Positions 48,883-61,300 of a stretch of DNA of 64,000 bases are shown piece by piece. Position 1 is the stretch's first letter. Each line of letters begins with the position of its first letter. Source of the DNA: a virus. Where the stretch lies: IMG/VR virus record IMGVR_UViG_3300013116_000108, positions 124,001 to 188,000 of that record; one strand, 5' to 3'. Below the pieces are notes generated by a model. The model did not search any database. It was not told the origin of the DNA and worked only from the letters and a program-made list of their open reading frames with translations. A program made the translations under genes and the position numbers.

Positions 48883-51800
48883 CACAAGACAAACAAATTT
48901 ATTCGTAAGCGAAGATTGGAAAAAAGTTTATCAAACTTTTAAAAGTGCTGATTTTGAAAGTTATGACTTTGAAACATTAAGATCAACAATGATATCATAC
49001 CTAAGGAAACAGTTTCCTGAGGATTTTAACGACTTTGTTGAAAGTTCAGAGTATATTGCTCTTATTGATTTAATTGCTTTCTTTGGGCAATCATTAGCAT
49101 ATAGGCAAGATTTAAATGCTAGAGAAAACTTTTTAGAGACAGCAGAACGAAGAGATTCTATTTTACGTCTTGCTAGTTTGCTATCATACAAGCCTAAACG
49201 AAATACTACTTCTATAGGATTATTAAAAATTGTTAGCATTAGTACAACTGAAGATGTTTTCGATTCAAACAACAATAACCTAAGTGGGAAAACTATATTT
49301 TGGGATGATTCTGTAAATAGTGATTACGAAGAACAATACAATACAATTATTAATGCGGCTTTAAGTTCTGCTCAAAGAATTGGTAAGCCTGCAAACGAAG
49401 TAACTACTGGATCAATCAAAACTCAAGAATATGAACTAAACTTGTTAGCAAATACACAACCGTTATTACCGTTTACAGCAGTTACTAATGGTGCTGATAC
49501 TAAATTTGAATTAGTTAACGGAACAATATCAGGAGAAAGTTACATTTACGAAAAATCTCCAATTCCAGGATCTACATATAACTTTTTATATAGATCAGAT
49601 GGGAAAGGAAATGCTTCTGCTAATACTGGTTTCTTTACAATGTTCAAGCAAGGCACACTAGGACAAATTGATTTTAATCTTACTAGCGGCTTGCCTAATA
49701 TCACATACAGCATTGATAAGGCTAACATTAATAATACTGACGTTTGGTTATATGAACTAGAAGATGACGGCACAGTAGGCGATGAATGGACGCAAGTACC
49801 TGCTATTAGCGGATCAAATGTTATCTATAATAGTTTAAGTTTATCAAATAGAAAGTTGTTTGCTGTTGAGTCGATGGTTGATGATAAAATTAAACTAGTA
49901 TTTGCTGATGGTGTGTTTGCTGACATTCCTAAAGGAACTTTTAGATGCTATTTTAGGCAAAGTGCTGGAACTACTTACTCTATAAAAAGTACAGACATCA
50001 ACAATGTTGAATTAAATTTTAACTATATTAGTAGAACTAATCAAGAAGAAAATTTATCTATAGGATTAACACTACAACAAAATATTAATACAGCAAACAG
50101 AAACGAAACATTAACTAATGTTAAAAAACTAGCACCGCAGGCGTACTATACACAAAACAGAATGGTTAACGGTGAAGACTATAATATCTATCCGTTAACA
50201 CAATTTACAAGTATCATTAAATCAAAAGCAGTTAATAGGGCGGCAAGTGGTATTAGCAGATTCTTAGATGTTAAAGATACTACAGGTAAATTTAGTAGTA
50301 CAAATATATTCAGTGATGATGGTGTATTTTACAAAGAATACACAACTAAAAAAGACACATTTAGTTTTCTAAACGATAATGAAATTATTGATGTAATTAA
50401 AAATACGTTAGAACCAAATTTAGCCAGCAAACCAATGTATCATTTTTACTTAGATAAATTTGTATCTCAAGCATTCGCAAACAAAGTTACTTGGGTTAAG
50501 GTATCGAGTACATCTAACACTACAACAGGATACTTTAAAGATGCTACCGGAGAAGCAATACAAATTGGAACAGGTGTGTCAAATGTAAACAAGTATCTTA
50601 CACTAAACAGCATGATTAAATTTATACCTGAAACTGGAAAACACTTTATGTCTAACGGTTCTCACATGGACGGTACTGATACAGATCACATAGGTGCTAC
50701 AATGCAGACGTGGTCATCTATAAAATTAATAGATACTAACGGATTGGGAGGACTAGGTAACGGATTAAAATCAGCAGGCGTTGGTGCTGTTACACTTAAT
50801 GAATTAGTACCAACAGGTGCTACTGTTGAAAGAGTATTTCCTAAATGGGTAAGTGATATTCCTACATCATTAGAAAACACAATTAAAACAAATATTAAAG
50901 AATATAAAGACTTTGGTTTAAGGTTTGATCATATTACTAGCACATGGTCTATTATTACTAGTGACAATTTAGCAGTTGATAAAGGCTACAGTGATGACAA
51001 TGCTGGAAATACTAGTGGAACAAAAATTGATGCTAGTTGGCTAGTACAATTTACAACCGACGGTGTACAATACACGATTAAAACTAGACAATTAGATTAC
51101 TACTTTGCTAGTAAAGACGAAACTAGATTTTACTTTGATAAGGCTATAAAAATTTACGATAGTGTCACAGGAACTACAATCAAAGATAGATGTACAGTAT
51201 TAAAAGTTAACAATAGACCAACAAGTAACAAACCATTAGAAGAAGATTATGCTTTGGATATTATCGATATGGTTACTGAAGTTGACGGATACAAAGATAA
51301 CACAAAAGTTAAAGTAACACTTGGTGATGCTGATAATGATAGTGTAACAGATAACCCAGAAATGTTTGAAAAAATTGTTGGCGTAGACGATCCTACAGGC
51401 TTAGCAAAAAATAGAAAATTTGTGTTCTTTAAGCAATTTTATGATTACGATAACATCGAAAGGTATCAACCTATAGGACAAAAAGTAATTTGTTACGATT
51501 ATAAGACAATGAGGGAAATACACAGCAATAAAGGTCTGTTTCCAGAAGGTAAAGTATTTTATGCTACAACTGAAAATAAATTTACTACATCATTTAAAGA
51601 CGCTACAGGAACATTAAAATTAACACCGGCGGCTAACCCAGGCGAACAGTTTGGAGGAAATCTTGGATCAGAAGTACAAGCATATAAAGTTTATATAGGG
51701 CGTGATAATTTAAAATTTCAATACAAACACAATGCTCCTAATAACAGACGTATTGATCCTAGTCCGAGCAATTTAATTGACATGTACATCTTAACTCAAT

Positions 51801-52399
51801 CGTATTCAGACTTGTATAGAGAATGGATTTTAGATGTTACAGATAAAATTATAAAGCCAACAGAACCTACAGCAGAAAACTTGAGAGCGTCATTTAGCAC
51901 TATTGAAAATTCTAAAAGTATTTCAGATACAATAATATATCACTCAGCAAAATTTAAACCATTGTTTGGCGATAAAGCAGACACTAGTTTACAAGCAATC
52001 TTTAAAGTTGTAAAACTACCAGGCGCTGGCATTAGTGACTCTGAAGTTAAAGCATCTATTATTGATGCTATTAATGACTACTTTAATGTTTCAAATTGGG
52101 ACTTTGGTGATACTTTTTACTTCTCAGAATTAAGTGCTTTCTTACATAATACGTTAGCAAATAAAATAAGTTCTGTTGTTATTGTACCAAAAAGCACAAC
52201 ACAAGTATTTGGTAGTTTATTTCAAATCCGCAGTAATTACGATGAAATTTTAATCAGTGGAGCAACAGTTGACGATGTAGAAATAATTGATAGTATAACA
52301 GCAACTAAGATACAAGCAGGTGGTTCTATATCGAGTTTAGATACTACTACAAACACAACAGCAAGTGCTGTTACAACTAGCGGGAGCACCTCGTACTAA
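48872..52399 (+). CDS. 6: Baseplate wedge protein gp6
   Basis: 1175 residues; T4 gp6 is 660. The N-terminus FESYDFETLRSTMISYLRKQ, FVESSEYIALIDLIAFFGQS, LAYRQDLNARENFLETAERR and DSILRLASLLSYKPKRNTTS is the conserved gp6 helical core. The C-terminal part contains PLFGDKADTSLQAIFKVVKL, INDYFNVSNWDFGDTFYFSE and LSAFLHNTLANKISSVVIVP, typical of gp6 J-like domains. The central ~500 residues are beta-rich and larger than in T4. gp6 dimers form the inner ring of the wedge. Its stop overlaps the next ATG (TAATG). Confidence 0.9.
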   Translation: MATSTRQTNLFVSEDWKKVYQTFKSADFESYDFETLRSTMISYLRKQFPEDFNDFVESSEYIALIDLIAFFGQSLAYRQDLNARENFLETAERRDSILRLASLLSYKPKRNTTSIGLLKIVSISTTEDVFDSNNNNLSGKTIFWDDSVNSDYEEQYNTIINAALSSAQRIGKPANEVTTGSIKTQEYELNLLANTQPLLPFTAVTNGADTKFELVNGTISGESYIYEKSPIPGSTYNFLYRSDGKGNASANTGFFTMFKQGTLGQIDFNLTSGLPNITYSIDKANINNTDVWLYELEDDGTVGDEWTQVPAISGSNVIYNSLSLSNRKLFAVESMVDDKIKLVFADGVFADIPKGTFRCYFRQSAGTTYSIKSTDINNVELNFNYISRTNQEENLSIGLTLQQNINTANRNETLTNVKKLAPQAYYTQNRMVNGEDYNIYPLTQFTSIIKSKAVNRAASGISRFLDVKDTTGKFSSTNIFSDDGVFYKEYTTKKDTFSFLNDNEIIDVIKNTLEPNLASKPMYHFYLDKFVSQAFANKVTWVKVSSTSNTTTGYFKDATGEAIQIGTGVSNVNKYLTLNSMIKFIPETGKHFMSNGSHMDGTDTDHIGATMQTWSSIKLIDTNGLGGLGNGLKSAGVGAVTLNELVPTGATVERVFPKWVSDIPTSLENTIKTNIKEYKDFGLRFDHITSTWSIITSDNLAVDKGYSDDNAGNTSGTKIDASWLVQFTTDGVQYTIKTRQLDYYFASKDETRFYFDKAIKIYDSVTGTTIKDRCTVLKVNNRPTSNKPLEEDYALDIIDMVTEVDGYKDNTKVKVTLGDADNDSVTDNPEMFEKIVGVDDPTGLAKNRKFVFFKQFYDYDNIERYQPIGQKVICYDYKTMREIHSNKGLFPEGKVFYATTENKFTTSFKDATGTLKLTPAANPGEQFGGNLGSEVQAYKVYIGRDNLKFQYKHNAPNNRRIDPSPSNLIDMYILTQSYSDLYREWILDVTDKIIKPTEPTAENLRASFSTIENSKSISDTIIYHSAKFKPLFGDKADTSLQAIFKVVKLPGAGISDSEVKASIIDAINDYFNVSNWDFGDTFYFSELSAFLHNTLANKISSVVIVPKSTTQVFGSLFQIRSNYDEILISGATVDDVEIIDSITATKIQAGGSISSLDTTTNTTASAVTTSGSTSY

Positions 52400-55300
52400 T
52401 GGCTAAAAGAAAGACAAGTTCGTTTTTACCTAAGGCGTACCAAACAGAAAAAAATAAAAAGTTTTTAAGTGGAACATTAGACCAGTTAATGAACAGTTCC
52501 AACCTTACAAGGATGGACGGATATATTGGTCGTAGGTATTCGCCAAGTTATAAAACTACAGATAATTATTTGGCATCTTCTGGATTAAGAAGTAATTATC
52601 AATTAGAACCTGCTATTGTACTTAAAAAAGATTCAAACATCGCAAGTGATAACGATGTTGGTTCAATTGTAACATACGACGACCTGCTCCACAAACTAAA
52701 AAATAATAGTGTTAATACAACTGATCACAATAAACTTTTTAATCAAGAATTTTATAACTGGTCAGGGTTTATTAATTTTGACACTCTTGTAAACTACGGA
52801 AGTTATTACTGGCTTAAAGATGGGCCTAATGCTGTTACTGTAACAGGTAAAGATATTAAAACATCAGGAGCATGGTCAACAAAATACGATTCTGTAAACA
52901 ACGAATATACAGTCTCAGAAATAAAAGGCAAGAACCCTACAATTTACTTACGTCGGGGCGGCAATTATACGTTTACAGCAGATCAAACAGCAGAATTTTA
53001 TATACAAACAGAGCCAGGGTCAATCACTGGAATTGAGAAGGCATCTCCTACAAAAAGCACTAGAGAAATTTATGGTGTTGAAAACAACGGCAGTAAGAAT
53101 ATAACATTTACAGTTCCGCCAATTGATGCTCAGTCATGGTTTGATACAGATTTATCTCTTTTACAAGATGTTAATTTAGTAAGTAATTTACCATGGAACA
53201 AAGTACAGGGACGAGATGTCGACAACCTTATTTCATTAGATAGTGGTATTGACAATCAACGTGTATTAGATGGCAAGACTATTATATTCATACAAGATTC
53301 TGATTCTGCAACAGATAACACTAACTGGACAACTACTGGTATAGATTATACTCAAGCACCTTATAAAGACACAGGATTTTCTGTAAACAACGGACAAGTT
53401 GCTACAGTAGATAGACAAGGTGTCTATCAAATTAGTATTGTTAGTAATAAAATTGTATTATCAAAAGTTGCTAATATAACTTTTACTGATAAAGTTTATG
53501 TTACAGAAGGATCAACATACGCCGGAAGGCACTTCTACAAAGCAGTAGAAACTAATCACATTACAGTTATTCCTATACTAACAGCAAAACTAGATACACT
53601 TTACTATCAGCATGCCACAGATAAAACAGCATATGGAACAATTAAAATAGTTAGTGACGTTGCTCAATCAATCGAGCCGGCTGACTTTTTAGGGAAAAAA
53701 ACTTATACCGCACCTAACGGTGTTGTGTTTACTAACGGACTAAAAATAACATTTGATACAACTATAACAGAAACAAAATATAAAAATAAGTCGTTTTATA
53801 TAGAAGGTGTAGGCGACAGCATACACCTAGTAGATACTACATTAACTATTTCTGAAACAGGCTCTGAAACTAAAGATTATATTGTAATGGCGAGAGGTGC
53901 CAAAGATATGAATGCCTGGAGTAGAGCAAACAAATGGTTTCATAAGGATGTTATTACAGCGGCCGCAACGTATAACAATGAAATAATAAGTGTTGACGAT
54001 AGTTTAAGAGCAGTAAGACCTATCATTGAATACAATGCTGGGTTACATTTATACAACCACGGTACTACTGGTATTAGTGGTGTTTCGCTAATTGATACAA
54101 CAACTACAGACGCACTATCTAATATAAATGGCACAAGTGGTTCCTATGTTGATAGCACAGAATTAAAAGCCTTTGACAGAATTATTTTTACAAAAGATAA
54201 TGACTTACAAACTAGGAAAACTATTTGGACTGTTGGTTGGAGAGATATTAACGGTGATTCAACTGTTGATTTCTTAACACTTGGAAATGATGACGCATCA
54301 GAAGTTACTACAGGCAGTAGTGTTGTTCTTAACAAAGGTCTAACAGGTAAAGGAAAAACATACCACTGGGACGGTACTAATTGGATCGCTTCACAAACTA
54401 AAACAAAAATAAATCAATACCCTATTTTTGAATTATATGATAGCAACGGTGTTAGTATTAATGATACATCAACATATCCGTCGAGTGACTTTTTAGGAAA
54501 TAGTTTATTTAAGTATAGTACAGGAACTGGAACAAACGATACAGAATTAGGGTTTCCGTTAAAATACAGAACATTTAATAATATAGGTGATATTTTATTT
54601 GATAACACCTACGTCAACGAAACATTTAATTATAAGAAAACAACAGGTGTAACAGAAATAAGCACAGCAACCACGTTAGCAAAAATAACACATCCTTATA
54701 GCGGAGCAGTGACTTATTCAAATGGTTGGACTAAAGGTATCCAAAAAAGTAGACAGTATCAGCAAGTAGAATATACAGTCGAAGATGTAACTGTTAAGTC
54801 ATACAACTTAGGAGCAAATCCAGATGTATCGACAACAGCATTGCCAACAACATTTGTTTATATTAATAACAAACGTACAAAGAATTTTACAATAGCATTA
54901 GAAGAAGGATTTTATAACTGTAAAATAGAAGATACTCTTTCATTAGGCGATTCTATTACTATTCAGTTTTACAGTCAAACAACTTCTAAAATAGGATACT
55001 ATGTGGTTCCTAAGAATTTAGAAAGCAACGGACAAAATGAAAAGTTTGCTAATATTACTTTAGGACAATTACAAAATCACATTACCGCATTAATTGATAC
55101 TAATAAATTTTTTACAGGTTCGTTACAAGGAAGTAATAATTTAAGAGACTTATCCGGAGCAAAAGAGACAGAAGGACTAATAACACAGCACAGTTCACCA
55201 ATGATCCTTCCTATGATTTTTAGTGAGCACAGCAACGTAAACTATGTTAATTCGTTAAAGTTTGCTAATGCTGAATATGAAAAATTTAAATCTAAATTCT

Positions 55301-58300
55301 TAAATTCTTTAGAAACTTTAGACGGATTAGACTTAACAAATGTAAGTGAAACTGTTGATACTATCATGGAACATGTTAATGCTAATAAAAGTTCAACGTT
55401 TCCTTTTTATACGTCAGACATGGTTCCTTACGGAGCGGATGTAGAAATAACAACATACACTATTACTGACGATAGAGACAAAACATACGAGATTGACAGT
55501 ATATTTGACAATACACTTCCAAGTAATAGAGCTATATTGGTTTACTTAAATGATGTACAACTATACAATGACATCGACTATACATTTGAATCAACTAGTT
55601 CAAACATTAGGCTTATTAAAACAATAGCAATTGGCGACGTGTTAAAAATTGCCGACTACAATAACACACTAGGAAACTACGTTGCTCCTACACCGACTAA
55701 ACTGGGACTGTATCCAAAGTTTAAACCTGAAATAGTCAGCGACAACACTTACGCTGACACACAAACTATTATTATTGGGCACGACGGTAGTAGAACTATA
55801 GCATATGGCGATACTAGAGATAATGTTATATTAGAACTTGAAAAAAGAATTTACAATAATATTAAAACACATTATCAAGAAAACGTATTTGATATTAAAA
55901 AGTATACTCCAGGGCGTTGGAGAGAAACTGATACAACAGTAGCAGAAGTTAATGATATTTTAGAAGATGAGTTTTTACGTTGGACTACTAAACATAGAAT
56001 TAGTTATACTGATAACACATTCTTTGATGCTAACGATTCTAAAACTTGGAACTATAAAAACTTTACAGATAAACTAGACAAAAGTTTATTCAAGCAAAGC
56101 CACTGGAAGGGATTGTTTGTATATTATTACGATACTTATAAACCTCACACTAATGCTTGGGAAATGTTTGGTTGGACTGAAAAACCAACTTGGTGGGAAA
56201 CCAGGTATGGTGTAGCACCTTATACATCAGGCAACGAAGTATTATGGAATGATGTAAGAGACGGTCACCGATATACTAGTGCTACAGAATTTACAGCAAG
56301 TACTTTGTATAAAAGAGAAAACATATATTCAATGATGCCTGTAACAGAAAATGGAGAAATATGTTCTCCTATTGATTGCTTAACTACTAACGCAGGCGAT
56401 TTGTCACCAAGCCATTCATGGAAATACGGAGACGGTGCTCCGCCGGAAATTGCTTGGAAAAACTCTAGTAGTTACCCATTTAGTGTACAACATTTATTAT
56501 CACTAATTAGGCCAGCAGAATACTTTAGTCAACTGTTTAATAAAAGTCAAATAGTTAGAGGAGCATTAACTGATCAGTTAGTGCTAACATCAACTAACCA
56601 GCGTCAAACACCTTCGGATTTAAAAGTTGATACTTCTACTACAAGATACGAGGGCTGTGGAAACTATATTGCCGATTATTTACGTTGGTTAAATGTAGAT
56701 GTACAAACAAATTTAACAGACATACTTAAAAACTTAGATATTAAATTGGTACACAAATTAGAAGGCTATACAGATAAAAAACTTATTAAAGTATTAGCAG
56801 AACAAGTGTCGCCAACTAGTACAAGTAACTCTGTTTATGTACCAGATGAAGACTACGCTATCCATTTACATAAAACAGGCCCAATTAAAACTATACCATA
56901 CAGTGGTGTAATTATTCAAGGCAATGCTAGTGGATATACTGTATTTGGTTATAATTTAAATAATCCAAGATTTACTATTCACAAGCCTATAGAAAACGGC
57001 AACTTTAAAATACATGATGTTAACGACGATCGTGTTGTAGAATACGAAGATTATTCTACAGAAGAGGAATCTATTCCTTACGGAACTTCGTTTGATACAA
57101 AACAAGAAGTAGCAAATTTCTTGTTCTCTTACCAAAAATATTTGACAAACAGTGGTTACGATTTTGATAATAGAATGGAAGACTTTGGTACACAAAAAAT
57201 TGTAGCAAACTGGACGATGAGTGTTAAGGAATTTGTTCATTGGTCTGGGCAAGGCTGGACACCAGGGTCAGTTATTACAATAAGCCCTAGTTCACTAAGA
57301 GTTAGATGCTTAACGTCAATGGGTGTTGCTGATACTTTGTCTAACAGTCAAGCCGAGACAAATGTATTAAACGCTAACTATGAACCACTAAGACCGGGTT
57401 CGTATAAAATGAACAGGCAAGACAACGAATTTGAATTAACACCAAATGAAATTGCCGGAGGCATTTATTTTGTTAATGCTAAACTTGTTGAGTATGAACA
57501 TGTTTTAGTGTTTAACAATGTGACAAGATTTAATGACGTAATATACCAGCCTGGATTAGGCAACAGACAATATAGACTAAGAATAGTAGGAAATAAAACA
57601 GGTGGCTGGGATGGTAGTTTATCAGCAGAAGGATTTATTTACAATGATGGCAACGTTCCTGGTTGGGTAGAAAATACAAACTATTCGCGAGGTGACATTG
57701 TTAAATTTAGAGACAGGTTATATACAAGTTCAGTATCACATACAAGCTCAAATAAATTTGTATATGAAAACTGGACACAAACTGATTCATTTAAAATAGG
57801 ATTACTTCCTAACTTTGATACATTAGGTAAAAACTTTGAAAGTTTTTACGACATTAATGCTGTTAACTTAGAAAGCGAAACAGACAAGTATGGCAAGGGT
57901 TCTATTGGCTATCAAAATAGAGAATACTTCAATCAAATTGGCATGGATGATGTTAGCCAAGTTAAGTTTTATCAAGGAATGTTACAAGAAAAAGGTACAA
58001 CAAATGCTGTTAACAAATTAATTAGAAGCAAGTTTGATAAAATTAGTAGTGACATTAATTTTTATGAAGAGTGGGCTATTAGAAATGCTGAATACGGAGC
58101 AACTGACTTAAACTCTAGAGTTGAAATACAACTAAACGAAGAAGGATTTATAGATAATCCACAACCTATTACAACACTTAACACAACACAAGAAAAGTCT
58201 AGTGTTGACAGCAAGACTGAATATCTAACAAGTGAGTTATTTAAAGCACCAGCAGATATAAGTTATGACTGGGTTCCAGTAAGGAAAAATTATGTTGATG

Positions 58301-61300
58301 GACATAAGGACAATGTGTTTTATGACGACTTGTATCCAAATGCTGGATACCCTAAATTAACAGATGCTGATGCTACATTATTTTACAACAAAGACACAGA
58401 TACATTAAAAGATTTAACACCTGACATGAATGTAGGTTATACCCTTTGGGTCGCAGAAGATGAAACTGGCGATTGGGATATGAAATATTTAGATACTACT
58501 TCTATAGAAGTTACTAACTGTGACGGTGGAACAACAGGTGCTACTTATACTTGGACAACCGCAGATGATCATTCATTACAAATAGGTGATATTGTTGTTG
58601 TTAAAGGGTTCCACACAGATGATACTAAATTACTACGAAATGGTGTATATACTATTCAAACAGTACCAACTACATCAACATTTACAACAATGGGCGGTGG
58701 TGAATCAGGTAAAGATTCAGAAGCAGGTTCTAGTGTATTATTAAAATTTAAAAGTATTAGATTTAAAGACGGTGAGCAAATTACAGCACCTAAACTAGGA
58801 TGGCAAACAAACGACAAGTTTTATGTAGACAAAGATGAAGCAGGTTATTGGTTTGTAGCAAAGAAAAATACAAAGTTTACTCAGCAACAATCACTTACAC
58901 CATTACTTGGAGTTGCTAATGAAGAGTTTGGCGATGCTATTTGTTCTGACATGGATAATCAATGGCTAGTTGTTGGACAAAAATCACAAAATAGAATACA
59001 AATATATACTCCAAATCCTGCAGAATTATCACAAAATGCCGTAATCAATAATAGTGTTAATGGAGTTTTAGAATTAGGTGCCAGCGTTAGTACAGGCGCT
59101 CCGGTTTGGACAAAGCCACCTTCAACAACAGACTATAAGCAAGTACAAGGAATGTTTAGAGAAGATTTCCTAGGAAAATATGAAGAATGGGACAACGGCA
59201 AGCGTTGGATAGTAGTTGGAGCACCAGGCACTGATAGCAATAAAGGTGCTGTATTATTTTATTATTACGATTCAAAAAGTGGCACATTTTTGCCAGGAAC
59301 TATCGACCAGCCAACAGGATTAACAACAAGTGCTAAGTTTGGTAGTGTTGTAAAAATGAGTGCTAATGAATTATGGTGTGCTGTTTCGGCACCAGGTGAT
59401 AAAAAAGTATTTTTATACAATAGAATGGCCGTGTCAGGAGAAAGCACTTACAACACCACAGGCGACGGTAGTACAACAGAGTTTGTATTAGACATTTGGT
59501 GGAGCAAAATAACATCAGCCTCAGAATTATATATTCGCTTAGATTCAACTGAGCAAATGGCTACTAGAGATTTTACATACAACGCAAACACTAGAACAAT
59601 TACATTTACTAGTGCTCCTGCGAATGGCACAGCAATCAGTATATCATACTTAGGCGGTTGGAGACTCGCAAAAACATTTACAGGAACAACTGCTGACTAC
59701 GGTGCGAGTATTAGTTTAGATAGTAACGGTCGACATTTAGTTATTGGTGCTCCTAATACAACAACTGTAGGATCTGTTACTACAACAAACATGGGCGCCG
59801 CTGAAATTAAAACAAGGCACTGGCAATGTTTCACTGGCGATGGAACAACAAAGGCATTTACAGTTGACGTGTCAGATCTAACTGGTGTTATTGTTTACCA
59901 AAACGGAACACCAATTGATAGTATCGGTTCAGATAGTGCTGTGTTATGGACAGTATCCGGCAATACGCTTACGTTTACATCAGCACCGCAATCAAATGAT
60001 GAAATAGCAATATGGACAAATGAATGGCTATCATTACAAACAATTATACCAAGTGGCAATGGCAGACAAGAAAATGGACAATTTGGATCATCAGCAATAG
60101 AAATAGATGAAGCAGGTCAAACAATTTATGTTGGTGTTCCCGAAGCAGACGGTGTTATAGAAAATTCAGGATTAATACAAGTATTTGAAAGAAATCAAAA
60201 GATAAACCAAGGCAAACTAATTTTATCTTCAGAGAAAGAAGGATTTTCATCATACAACGCAGGTGAAAGTTTTTATATAAACGGGTATAAAGTTACAGCA
60301 TCAGGAACTACTATTGAGTCAATATCAACAGATATTAATAATGCTAATATACCGGGCATTACATCAACAGTTACAGGTGATAGCCCTAATCAAATTTTAA
60401 GTGTTAGCCATAGTTCTGGAGTATTAAATACTATCGATATCACCCCAGGAGTAACAGGCACTATATACAAAGACATTGGGTTGAAACCTTTTACTACACC
60501 AACAGACATTACACTGAATCAAGAAATTACTAGTGGACATAAGTTTGGCGAAGTTATTAGAGTTAGCAGAAATAATGACTTATTAGTTGTTGGTTGCCCA
60601 AGCGGGTCAACTCGTGTTTACACAACAATAGACAACAAAAAAACATTGTTTGATGGCAGTGGCACTAGATTTACTGTTCAAACATATTATACAGGTTCGG
60701 CTCACGTATTCCAAAAATTAGGAAAGAATTGGGTTGAAGCAGATAGTTTGTACACAAACAATACATCTATTAATGATAAATTTGGTTCTAGTATAGCAAT
60801 TAGTAATGATACAGTTTATGTTGGAGCACCATGGGAAGATGATGGCAATACACAGAACACAGGTAAAATTATAAGATACGGCAAGTCAGGTGAGTTGTTT
60901 AGCATCGACGAAAGAGAAACAGCATTAGTTGATATTGACAGGATTAATAAAGCATTCTTATATAATAAAAGTACAAACAATATTTTAGCATACTTAGATT
61001 ATATTGATCCTATTAAAGGTAAAATATTAGGTGAAGCAGAACAAAACATTGATTATAAAACATCATGGGATCCTGCTGTATATAATTATAGCACCGGAGT
61101 ACATCAAGTCAACAATGGAGATGATCCGTGGATTGCTGAATCATTTATTGGAAAGATTTGGTGGGATTTAAGTGAACTTAAATTTATTAATTACGAACAA
61201 GGTGATGCAGATTACAAATCATTATTTTGGGGAGGATTATTTCCTGGAAGTAAAATAGGAATTTATCAATGGGTCGCATCAGATGTGCCTCCTGTTAACT

